DNA from: an uncultured Ruminococcus sp.
GTDB taxonomy: Bacteria; Bacillota_A; Clostridia; Oscillospirales; Acutalibacteraceae
Length of the DNA stretch: 7,144 nt
NCBI GenBank assembly: GCA_902773395.1
Contig: CACYEJ010000450.1
Span: 1-7,144, forward strand
Reading direction: 5' to 3'
A model generated the notes under the pieces. That model did not search any database and had not been told where the DNA came from. It saw nothing but the letters and a program-made list of their open reading frames with translations. Shown one piece after another: positions 1-6,729 of this stretch; the first letter of the stretch is position 1, and every line of letters begins with the position of its first letter. Both the position numbers and the translations under genes were made by a program.

Positions 1-26
1 ATTGGAATCTCGTAAAGTGAAGCCAA
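1..26 (-). CDS. Possible start of the next gene (recG candidate), cut by window edge
   Basis: Twelve bases after the fakA stop codon there is a possible TTG start (24-26), preceded by AAAGG with a 9-nt spacing. The visible codons read MASLYEIP and then run off the window. Many Firmicutes carry recG (a branch-migrating DNA helicase) soon after the fakA/yloV gene, and a short N-terminus of this style would suit clostridial RecG proteins. That assignment is inferred from synteny only: eight codons cannot identify a protein. The start codon is non-ATG, so the region could equally be non-coding. Confidence 0.3.
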
Positions 27-38
27 TCCAATCAACCT

Positions 39-1721
39 TTATTCAACAGAAATTATAAAATAGTAAACCGGCTGACCGCCATTTACGTATGTGATATCCA
101 TATCCTTACCATATTTTGAGGTCAATGTATCTACTACCTTATTAGCCTGCTCCTCAGTAATGCCTTCACCGCCAATTACTGTGATGAAAGAAGAATCTCT
201 GGAAACAAGAGCTTTTGTAATCTTAACAGCAGCCTTTACTACATCTTTCTCATTAACGGTGAGCTTGCCGTTTTCAAGACCAATGATATCATTCTCCTTG
301 ATTTTATGCAGACCAAACTCCGAATCTCTTGCTGCAAATGTAACAAGACCTGTTTGCACACCATGATATGCTTCACGCATAATATCAATAGCTATATTTA
401 CATCGAGGTCAGGATCATAAGCAAGCAATGCTGAAAGTCCCTGTGGAATTGTCTTTGTAGGAATTATAATAACCTCTCTGTCATCAACAAGCGGAATAGT
501 CTGCTCAGCCGCCATAATGATATTCTTGTTGTTCGGTAATACAACTACTTTTTTCGCCGGAGTTGCGAGTACTGCACGAAGAATATCCTCAGTGCTTGGA
601 TTCATTGACTGACCGCCGCTGACAACATGACTGCATCCGCAATCAGTAAACAGCTCAACAAGACCCTCGCCTGCTGCAACTGCAACAAATCCAATATCTT
701 CTGTAGGCTCCTGAACATCGAGCTTATTTGCCTCTTCCTCAGCTTTTGCATTTTGAGCCTTCTGTTCTGCTTCGGCAGCCTTACGGTGCTGCTCCTTCAT
801 ATTTTCAACCTTAACAGTCAAAAGCTGACCATATGTTAAGCCCTGCTGCAAAGCGTTGCCTGGATTCTCTGTATGAACATGAACCTTGACAATCTCCTCG
901 TCATCAACAACAACTACACAATCACCGATAGTTTGCAGGAAATCTCTCAGCTCCTGAGCGTCCTTATGTATTTCAGGATCTCTTCCTACAATAAACTCGG
1001 TGCAGTAGGTATAAGTGATATCGCCGTCAAACTGAGCCGCAGCAGATCTGAAATAATCATCGTCTGCTTTCTTTTTTTCTTCGTCTGACTGAACATAATC
1101 TATCATCTCGCCATCTCTGAATACTGAAAGCATACCTTCAAAGATAGTGCATAGACCCTTTCCTCCGGCATCTACAACATTAGCCTTTTTCAGCACCGGA
1201 AGAAGCTCAGGTGTAAGCTCAAGCGCATCGTTTGCAGCCTCAACCATAGCTTCCCATACAACAACAGGGTCATTTTCCGTAGCAATAAGAGCGTTACCTG
1301 CTTCATATGCCATACGTGCTACGGTGAGAATAGTACCCTCTGTAGGCTTCATTACTGCCTTATATGCAGCCTCAACACCTGCGCCAAGAGCAGCCACCAA
1401 ATCTGCACCGTCAGCGAATTCCTTGTCCTTTAGACCAACGGAAAAGCCTCTGAAAATGAGTGAAAGAATTACACCAGAATTACCTCTTGCTCCTCTGAGA
1501 AGTGCAGAAGCTGTTTTTTTGGAAACAGTCGCAACATCATCGCAGTCAAGCTCCTTTAGCATAGCAACTGACGAATTGATAGTCATTGACATATTTGTAC
1601 CTGTATCTCCATCGGGAACAGGAAAAATGTTCAGGTCATCAATTGCGGATCTATTTCTGCTAATATTATTAGCACCGGAAATAATCGCATTCTTTAAACA
1701 AACTCCGTTTATCATTATCAT
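39..1721 (-). CDS. fakA: Fatty acid kinase catalytic subunit FakA (DAK2/DhaL-domain, YloV family)
   Basis: FakA phosphorylates fatty acids held by a separate FakB (DegV-family) carrier, giving acyl-phosphate for phospholipid synthesis in the cytosol. The protein has 560 residues, a usual length for the family. The N-terminal DhaL/DAK2 kinase domain covers about residues 1-200. It shows the nucleotide/metal motif FPVPDGDTGTNM (33-44), GARGNSGVILS (77-87), MKPTEGTILTV (124-134) and VDAGGKGL (183-190). The middle domain has Cys240 and HVH (281-283), matching zinc-ligand positions reported for FakA. A charged Ala/Glu/Lys-rich linker (about 306-340) leads to the C-terminal domain, expected to contact FakB. 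I chose the ATG at 1719-1721 because AGGA lies 6 nt upstream and the resulting MIMINGVCLKN start fits the family. A TTG 15 nt further upstream is in frame but would place the Shine-Dalgarno inside the gene. The gene has its own promoter (1766-1794). No fakB is in the window. Confidence 0.95.
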   Translation of the reverse strand: MIMINGVCLKNAIISGANNISRNRSAIDDLNIFPVPDGDTGTNMSMTINSSVAMLKELDCDDVATVSKKTASALLRGARGNSGVILSLIFRGFSVGLKDKEFADGADLVAALGAGVEAAYKAVMKPTEGTILTVARMAYEAGNALIATENDPVVVWEAMVEAANDALELTPELLPVLKKANVVDAGGKGLCTIFEGMLSVFRDGEMIDYVQSDEEKKKADDDYFRSAAAQFDGDITYTYCTEFIVGRDPEIHKDAQELRDFLQTIGDCVVVVDDEEIVKVHVHTENPGNALQQGLTYGQLLTVKVENMKEQHRKAAEAEQKAQNAKAEEEANKLDVQEPTEDIGFVAVAAGEGLVELFTDCGCSHVVSGGQSMNPSTEDILRAVLATPAKKVVVLPNNKNIIMAAEQTIPLVDDREVIIIPTKTIPQGLSALLAYDPDLDVNIAIDIMREAYHGVQTGLVTFAARDSEFGLHKIKENDIIGLENGKLTVNEKDVVKAAVKITKALVSRDSSFITVIGGEGITEEQANKVVDTLTSKYGKDMDITYVNGGQPVYYFIISVE

Positions 1722-1765
1722 TACACATCCTAACAATGAATTTAGTTTCCTAATCTACTACTTTA

Positions 1766-1794
1766 ATTATAACACAATACGATAAATAATTCAA
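1766..1794 (-). promoter_or_regulatory. SigA-type promoter of fakA
   Basis: Reading the minus strand, TTGAAT (1789-1794) is followed after 17 nt by TATAAT (1766-1771), a perfect -10. The TG one base before it makes an extended -10 (TGTTATAAT). The expected transcription start is near 1759, leaving a leader of roughly 38 nt before the fakA ATG. The promoter lies in the gap after the lipoprotein gene, so fakA can be transcribed independently of it. The 15 bases GTATTGTGTTATAAT are identical in the lipoprotein promoter. Confidence 0.75.
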
Positions 1795-1803
1795 ATGATT
1801 ATA

Positions 1804-1827
1804 TTAAAAATTTCGTTGAATTTTTAA
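1804..1827 (-). terminator. Weak AT-only hairpin after the lipoprotein gene
   Basis: A 9-bp inverted repeat (TTAAAAATT at 1804-1812, AATTTTTAA at 1819-1827) with a 6-nt loop begins about 10 nt beyond the lipoprotein stop. Its stem has no G:C pairs, so it would be a poor intrinsic terminator. Some read-through into fakA is likely. It may be a chance product of AT-rich DNA. Confidence 0.22.
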
Positions 1828-1836
1828 ATTTTTTTA

Positions 1837-3504
1837 TCAGAAATCCCCATAATCAAAATCCTGATAATCTTCGTCATAATTATCTATTTCGTCATAGCCC
1901 TCATCATAGCTGTAGTCATCGTCATAATTATATTCCCCATCAGGATCGTAGTATTGAACATTGCCGTTCTCATCAAGATATTCGTTAGGATCTTCTTCAA
2001 GCTCTGAATCCGTATTCGTATCGGTATCGTTTGTGGAAGAATTTCGTTTCTTATCCTTTGTGGTATCGGTTGAGGTGTCAATGGTAATATGAGCGTTACC
2101 CTTTTTCTCTGTCTTTGTTTCGAGCTTCTTTACAAATGCATTATAAGCGTCTATATCCTCAACGTAGGATAACTGTTCTACCAAATAAGTTGTGCTTCCG
2201 AATATTTCAGACGTAGCATCGCTGTATTTAGGAACGCTGTGAATAGAATAAGAATGATAATTTCTTAAAACCGAATCCTCATAATAAAGATTATTCTTTA
2301 TATCTACGCTTCCGGCTGTCAATCTGGCGATAACATAAAGCTCGCCTACCAAAGTATCACCCGGTTTGATAAAGCCTGAACCGCCCGACTCTTCGCAAAC
2401 AAACGTACCCTTTATTTTATATATCGAATAGAATTGATTATCGCTGAGCTGAACAGGATTTATACCATAAAAACATTCTACTGGAGTATAATCAAACTTC
2501 GCTTTGAAATTGGACAATACAAAATCGTTTTTTATTCTCTGAACATCTGACTGCTTTTTCTTCTTAGTTTCGGAGCTTGTGGAATCTGAAATATCACCCA
2601 TGTCGGTTTCGTCATCAGAGAGTTCATTTTCTTCATCATCATCGAAGTTTCCAAAAATAGGATCATCGTCCATTATATCACTGTCAAAAGTCAATGATGT
2701 GTTATCATCTTCATACTCGCTATCCTCATCGGAATCCTCTTCGCCAAAATACCAATCAAACGATTTATAAGTGTCATTGCTCTCAGACATATACGTTTCT
2801 ACCATTTTACGCATCTTGGCAGTGGTAGCGTCATATGACACTCCCATCATGGTTTTTACATATTTTGGCAAACCAACTACAGTATACTTTTTTACATCTT
2901 CGGTAAATACGTAACCGTTTCTTTCTGCAATCTCAGAATTAAACTCAGCATACACTACAACCTTGTCACCGTTAGAAAGATCGTAGTTGTCGCAATGGAA
3001 TGTTACATTATCTATAACATATTGAATACAATTCGACTTATCAAGCTGAACAGAACCATACGGTGCAACACCGCTGAATTTTACAGTCAATCCATCAAAC
3101 GGACTTGCTTCAAGCTTATCTTCCAATCCGTCAATCGTATATTGAAAAGAAGAATCTACAAAGCTCAATCCGAGAGAATTAGCCATACTCTCATCATAGG
3201 TCACATTAATGGTAACAACGTCACCGTTGCTGAAATACGAATCCTCATCGTTCTGACCGTCATAAGTAAATTTAAATGTTTCAGCAAAACGAAGAGCCGC
3301 TGTTTTATCCTTTCTGCCGTCTGCATAAATCTGATTCACGGCTGAATCCTTCACTTTTATTGAAAGTGTGCCGTGTTCTGTATAGCCAAGCACCTTGACA
3401 TCAGCAAAATCCTGAACAGAATATTCTGATGTGCCGCAGCCTGCAAGCATTATTAAAAGGAAAAGAGCAGAAATGCAAAAACAATATTTGCAAAACATTT
3501 TCAT
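1837..3504 (-). CDS. Putative surface lipoprotein with tandem N-terminal modules and Asp/Tyr-rich tail, function unknown
   Basis: I do not recognise a named family. The 555-residue product begins with a lipoprotein signal peptide: a short Lys-containing start, a hydrophobic stretch (about 9-21) and lipobox LAGC with the lipidation Cys at 23. The mature protein should be anchored to the outer face of the membrane. Two related modules follow. Module 1 (about 33-127) has SNGD at 92-95 and ends YTIDGL; module 2 (about 136-212) has SNGD at 177-180 and ends YTVVGL. They look like beta-rich, Ig-like repeats (inference). Residues 255-310 hold 27 Asp/Glu in 56, then KKKK (314-317). A probably folded segment spans about 322-465. 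The end (499-555) has 25 acidic and 11 Tyr residues, with no Lys or Arg after residue 487. The ATG is preceded by CGGAGGA with a 6-nt spacing. The gene appears monocistronic, with its own promoter, between the gatCAB terminator and the fakA promoter. Adhesion, cation binding or envelope sensing are possible roles; none is demonstrated. Confidence 0.85.
   Translation of the reverse strand: MKMFCKYCFCISALFLLIMLAGCGTSEYSVQDFADVKVLGYTEHGTLSIKVKDSAVNQIYADGRKDKTAALRFAETFKFTYDGQNDEDSYFSNGDVVTINVTYDESMANSLGLSFVDSSFQYTIDGLEDKLEASPFDGLTVKFSGVAPYGSVQLDKSNCIQYVIDNVTFHCDNYDLSNGDKVVVYAEFNSEIAERNGYVFTEDVKKYTVVGLPKYVKTMMGVSYDATTAKMRKMVETYMSESNDTYKSFDWYFGEEDSDEDSEYEDDNTSLTFDSDIMDDDPIFGNFDDDEENELSDDETDMGDISDSTSSETKKKKQSDVQRIKNDFVLSNFKAKFDYTPVECFYGINPVQLSDNQFYSIYKIKGTFVCEESGGSGFIKPGDTLVGELYVIARLTAGSVDIKNNLYYEDSVLRNYHSYSIHSVPKYSDATSEIFGSTTYLVEQLSYVEDIDAYNAFVKKLETKTEKKGNAHITIDTSTDTTKDKKRNSSTNDTDTNTDSELEEDPNEYLDENGNVQYYDPDGEYNYDDDYSYDEGYDEIDNYDEDYQDFDYGDF
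2869..3408 (-). repeat. Tandem protein module duplicated within the lipoprotein
   Basis: This part of the lipoprotein gene encodes two diverged copies of one module: residues about 33-127 (3124-3408) and about 136-212 (2869-3099). Shared landmarks in the same order are an F-x-x-V/L-x-V opening strand followed by G and a Y/H-G turn, an SNGD turn followed by alternating V/T/I residues (VVTINVTYD versus KVVVYAEFN), then a Y-x-F or L-x-F strand and the closing YT-x-x-GL. Copy 1 has an insertion of about 15-20 residues in its first half. The DNA copies have diverged, so the duplication is old. The alignment was made by eye. Confidence 0.65.
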
Positions 3505-3609
3505 AAATTATCCTCCGATTAATTCTCATACTGTTACTCACCGTCAATATTAAATTAATTATTCAGTAAAACAGCATCAGATAGATTTCGACATTTTACT
3601 TTGACGTAT

Positions 3610-3638
3610 ATTATAACACAATACACCGAACTTTTCAA
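3610..3638 (-). promoter_or_regulatory. SigA-type promoter of the lipoprotein gene
   Basis: On the minus strand, TTGAAA (3633-3638) is separated by exactly 17 nt from TATAAT (3610-3615). An extended -10 TG sits one base upstream of the hexamer. This is close to the Firmicutes housekeeping sigma consensus, so expression is predicted to be strong. The start site should fall near 3603, giving a leader of about 98 nt. Its GTATTGTGTTATAAT core is identical to that of the fakA promoter. Confidence 0.8.
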
Positions 3639-3723
3639 TATACTCGATTGCAATAAAAAAAATTAGGGAAACTTATATAATATATGACATAATTCAAAAA
3701 TTAAAAATAGGCAATTTTATAGC

Positions 3724-3758
3724 ATAAAAAGGCACTGAAAAAATCAATGCCTTTTTAT
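3724..3758 (-). terminator. Stem-loop terminator of the gatCAB operon
   Basis: A perfect 11-bp inverted repeat (ATAAAAAGGCA at 3724-3734, TGCCTTTTTAT at 3748-3758) continues past one C/A mismatch into three further pairs around an AAAAA or TTTTT loop. It lies about 70 nt past the gatB stop codon. The stem begins with an A-run and ends in a T-run, so it has terminator form on both strands. Only the minus strand has a gene running into it here. The T-run is part of the stem and only three of the eleven pairs are G:C, so efficiency may be moderate. Confidence 0.75.
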
Positions 3759-3828
3759 ATTCAATTCACTGATAATGGAGCAAAATTAATGGGAAATAAT
3801 ATATTCTCAGCGTAACCTAAAAACTCAA

Positions 3829-5244
3829 TTACTGTGAGATAATCTCCAGTATTTTAGCTTCGGCAACCGCTGCGTCAGCTTTACCTCTGCTCTCTTTCAT
3901 AACAAATCCCACAATTGATTTAAGTGCCTTTTGCTTGCCGTTCTTATAATCGGCAACTGCTTTTGCATTATTATCAACGGCTTTTTGGCAAAGCTCATTA
4001 AGAGTATTCTCGTCCATACCTGCAAGGTCACTTTCGGAAATGAATTCCTTATAATCTTTACCTGTGTCAAGCATTTTTTCCAGTGTTGATTTTGCAAGAT
4101 TATTTTTGATCTTGCCTTCATCAATCAGCTTAACAAGCTCCTTTAGCTGCTCTGCCGTAATAGAAATATTGAACTCCTCTTTATCGGATTCTGTTTCCAA
4201 TCTGCGGAATATCTGACCTATAATAAAGTTTGCAACTGTCTTGGGATTCTTGACTCCGTTTGAAGCAGTTTCAAAGAATTCAGCAATATTTCTATACTTA
4301 GACAGATTATGAGCGTCCTTTTCATTCAAGCCAAGCTCGTTTACATATCTCTCCTGCTTTTGGAATGGAAGCTCCGGTATCTTTGCTCTAAGCTCGTCAA
4401 TCTCCTCATCTGTTACGCTGATCGTGACAAGATCAGGATCACGGAAATAACGATAGTCGTTTGCGTCTTCCTTGCCACGCATAGATGATGTTGTATTTGT
4501 CACATCATCATATCGAAGAGTCTGCTGCTCCACCTTACCGCCTGATTCAATCAAATCAACTTGACGGCTGAACTCGTACTCCATTGCCTTACCGATAAAT
4601 GTAATAGAGTTCATATTCTTTATTTCAGTTCTTGTGCCAAGCTCTTCGCTGCCTACAGGACGAACAGAAATATTGACGTCACATCTCATACTGCCCTCCT
4701 GCATTTTGCAGTCGGAAATTCCTATATATCGCATAACCTGCTGTAGCTTCTCAACATACTCCTTAGCCTCTTCCACTGAGCGAATATCCGGCTCGGATAC
4801 AATTTCAATCAGCGGAACGCCGCCACGGTTATAATCAATATAAGTATCGCCACGCTTATGAATAAGCTTACCGGCGTCCTCTTCTATATGAATTCTTGTC
4901 AATCTGATTTTCTTGCCGCTGCTAAGCTGCACATAGCCATGCTCACAAAGCGGTTTGTCATACTGCGAAATCTGATATGCTTTAGGCAAATCTGGGTAAC
5001 AGTAATTCTTTCTGTCCATTTTAGAAATATTGGCAATTTCACAATTTGTTGCCAACCCTGCCATTATAGCATACTTCACAACCTGACGATTCAGCTTAGG
5101 AAGCGTACCCGGCAAGCCTATGCAAATCGGGCAGCAATGTGTATTGGAATCAGCACCAAACTCCGTTGTACAGGAGCAAAAAATCTTCGTATTTGTGGCA
5201 AGCTCAATATGTGTTTCAAAGCCTGCAACCATCTCATATTTCAT
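3829..5244 (-). CDS. gatB: Aspartyl/glutamyl-tRNA(Asn/Gln) amidotransferase subunit B
   Basis: GatB is the tRNA-binding kinase/amidase subunit of GatCAB. It activates the side-chain carboxylate of Glu-tRNA(Gln) and/or Asp-tRNA(Asn) with ATP, then adds ammonia delivered from GatA. The 471 residues are full length. The N-terminal cradle domain (about 1-290) shows zinc-site cysteines C23 and C25 with C38 and C41 (CPIC), followed by GLPG (43-46). It also has HIEEDAGK (119-126), the family signature IDYNRGGVPLIEIVSEPD (136-153), SMRCDVNIS (185-193) and TEIKNMNS (206-213). The helical and YqeY-like tail (about 330-471) binds tRNA and ends in the usual Gly-Lys-containing helix (RGKADAAVAEAKI). The ATG at 5242-5244 is preceded by AGGAGGG at a 7-nt spacing. 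The gene begins 15 nt after gatA and is the last of the operon. An additional Cys37 sits directly beside zinc ligand Cys38. Confidence 0.98.
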   Translation of the reverse strand: MKYEMVAGFETHIELATNTKIFCSCTTEFGADSNTHCCPICIGLPGTLPKLNRQVVKYAIMAGLATNCEIANISKMDRKNYCYPDLPKAYQISQYDKPLCEHGYVQLSSGKKIRLTRIHIEEDAGKLIHKRGDTYIDYNRGGVPLIEIVSEPDIRSVEEAKEYVEKLQQVMRYIGISDCKMQEGSMRCDVNISVRPVGSEELGTRTEIKNMNSITFIGKAMEYEFSRQVDLIESGGKVEQQTLRYDDVTNTTSSMRGKEDANDYRYFRDPDLVTISVTDEEIDELRAKIPELPFQKQERYVNELGLNEKDAHNLSKYRNIAEFFETASNGVKNPKTVANFIIGQIFRRLETESDKEEFNISITAEQLKELVKLIDEGKIKNNLAKSTLEKMLDTGKDYKEFISESDLAGMDENTLNELCQKAVDNNAKAVADYKNGKQKALKSIVGFVMKESRGKADAAVAEAKILEIISQ

Positions 5245-5259
5245 TGATTTTCCCTCCTC

Positions 5260-6726
5260 TTATAATTTCACGCCGTACTGAGATTCCTTAAACACCTCAG
5301 CACCTGCTGCATTTTCATACTGCCAAGCAGCATTGAGAATCTTACTCTCACAGAATGTATCTCCTATGAGCTGCATACCTATCGGCATTCCCTTATTGTT
5401 AAAGCCACAGGGAATACTTACGCCCGGCAAGCCTGCAATATTTACCGGAACTGTACATATATCGGTCAAATAGGTTTCAATCGGGTCGCTGATTGCATTG
5501 CCCTTTTCAAATGCCGTCATCGGAACAGTCGGCGCAAGAATTACGTCACAGCTTGCGAAAGCATTCTTGAAAGCATTTACAATAGAACCTCTGAGATTCT
5601 GAGCCTTTTTATAGTAAGCGTCATAATAGCCTGCACTTAACACATATGTGCCGAGAAGAATACGACGCTTTACCTCGCCGCCAAAACCTTCGCTTCTGGT
5701 TTTGCAAATCATTTCGTTGATATCCTTATAAGAATCGGTTCTGTAACCATATCTGATACCGTCATATCTTCCGAGGTTTGAAGAAGCCTCCGCACAAGCA
5801 AGAATATAGTAAACCGGTAGAGCATATTTCAAAGCCGGCAGATTGAAATAAACTATCTCTGCACCAAGTGATTTATACACCTCGCACGCTTTCTCAACAG
5901 AAAGTCTTACGTCATCTCTTATGCCTTCAAGATACTCTCTGGGAATACCGACTTTCATGCCCTTAATATCATTTTTAAGGGTATTTGCAGTCGGCTCGCC
6001 CTTTCTGCCCTGACTGGTGGAATCCATTTTATCATATTCTGAAATCGCATCATATACAAGTGCGGCGTCCTCTACAGTAGTTGTAATAGGTCCGATCTGA
6101 TCGAAGCTCGAAGCGTAAGCGATAAGACCATATCTCGAAACTGCACCATAGGTGGGCTTTAGACCAACGATACCGCAGAAGCTTGCCGGCTGTCTGATAG
6201 AGCCGCCTGTGTCAGAGCCAAGACCGTAAACGGCGATATTACCGCCAACTGCCGAAGCAACTCCGCCTGAGCTTCCGCCTGCAACGTGATTTATATTATG
6301 AGGGTTGTTTGCTCCTCCAAAGCATGATGTTTCGGAAGATGAACCCATAGCGAATTCGTCCATATTAGTTTTTCCGAGCAATACTGCATTATTACCGGAA
6401 AGTTTTTCCCATACAGTCGCATTGTAGATTGGAGTATAGCCCTCCAGAATCTTCGAGCAACAGGTAGTTTCAATACCCTTTGTAGAGATATTGTCCTTCA
6501 AAGTCATAGGAATACCCTCTAACGGTGAAAGCTTCTCCCCTTTTGCAAGCTTTTCGTCAACCTTTTTTGCAGCCTCTAAAGCCGTATCGGGAGTTACCTT
6601 TACATAAGCGTTAAGGTCCTTATTGGCACTTTCTATCTCGGTGAGGAATTTTTCCGTAAGCTCTTTGCAGGAGATTTCTTTATTTTCAAGCATTTTGCTG
6701 TAATGTTTAATTTTTCCCTCTGCCAT
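5260..6726 (-). CDS. gatA: Aspartyl/glutamyl-tRNA(Asn/Gln) amidotransferase subunit A (glutaminase)
   Basis: GatA is the amidase-signature glutaminase of GatCAB. It hydrolyses glutamine and channels ammonia to GatB. The 488-residue protein is full length. The Ser-cisSer-Lys catalytic triad is visible: Lys77 in TLKDN (75-79), Ser152 in AGGSSGG (149-155) and the nucleophile Ser176 in GSDTGGSIRQPA (170-181). These sit two residues earlier than the S. aureus GatA triad. Near the C-terminus, AGLPGVSIPCG (431-441) and GMPIGMQLIG (446-455) are typical of the family. The ATG at 6724-6726 starts 3 nt after the gatC stop codon. Its Shine-Dalgarno, AGAGGG, lies within the last gatC codons at 8 nt, which suggests coupled translation. 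Nothing is missing or broken. Confidence 0.98.
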   Translation of the reverse strand: MAEGKIKHYSKMLENKEISCKELTEKFLTEIESANKDLNAYVKVTPDTALEAAKKVDEKLAKGEKLSPLEGIPMTLKDNISTKGIETTCCSKILEGYTPIYNATVWEKLSGNNAVLLGKTNMDEFAMGSSSETSCFGGANNPHNINHVAGGSSGGVASAVGGNIAVYGLGSDTGGSIRQPASFCGIVGLKPTYGAVSRYGLIAYASSFDQIGPITTTVEDAALVYDAISEYDKMDSTSQGRKGEPTANTLKNDIKGMKVGIPREYLEGIRDDVRLSVEKACEVYKSLGAEIVYFNLPALKYALPVYYILACAEASSNLGRYDGIRYGYRTDSYKDINEMICKTRSEGFGGEVKRRILLGTYVLSAGYYDAYYKKAQNLRGSIVNAFKNAFASCDVILAPTVPMTAFEKGNAISDPIETYLTDICTVPVNIAGLPGVSIPCGFNNKGMPIGMQLIGDTFCESKILNAAWQYENAAGAEVFKESQYGVKL

Positions 6727-6729
6727 AAT

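Larger units (their letters stand above)
3505..3828. other. 324-bp intergenic region between gatB and the lipoprotein gene
   Basis: This AT-rich gap holds, from right to left, the gatCAB terminator stem-loop (3724-3758), an AT-rich stretch in which I see no gene (3639-3723), a SigA-type promoter (3610-3638) and a leader of about 98 nt ending in the lipoprotein ribosome binding site (CGGAGGA, 3511-3517). Within the leader, CTGTT-TT-ACT could pair with AGTAACAG, but this is a weak helix and I recognise no riboswitch class. Open frames here are very short and lack convincing ribosome binding sites. Confidence 0.7.

Noticed and set aside
1722..1736. In-frame TTG start for fakA, adding five residues
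   Set aside because: The AGGA ribosome binding site lies within this extension and fits the ATG at 1719-1721; family members start near MIMING.
1147..1785. Long rightward open frame (212 codons) opposite the 5' half of fakA
   Set aside because: It is antisense to a clearly recognisable conserved gene, is Ser/Ala/Pro-rich as expected of a shadow frame, and shows no family resemblance.
2579..2770. Rightward Ser-rich open frame inside the lipoprotein gene
   Set aside because: The serine runs are the complement of the GAT/GAA (Asp/Glu) codons of the acidic segment; no supporting ribosome binding site or homology.
3541..3606. TTGACG motifs in the lipoprotein leader and on the plus strand near 3601 as further promoters
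   Set aside because: Neither has a good -10 box at 16-18 nt; the plus-strand TATAAC follows too closely and no rightward gene lies beyond.
3648..3681. Plus-strand TTGCAA and TATAAT as a rightward promoter
   Set aside because: The spacing is 22 nt and the transcript would run straight into the bidirectional hairpin with no gene to express.
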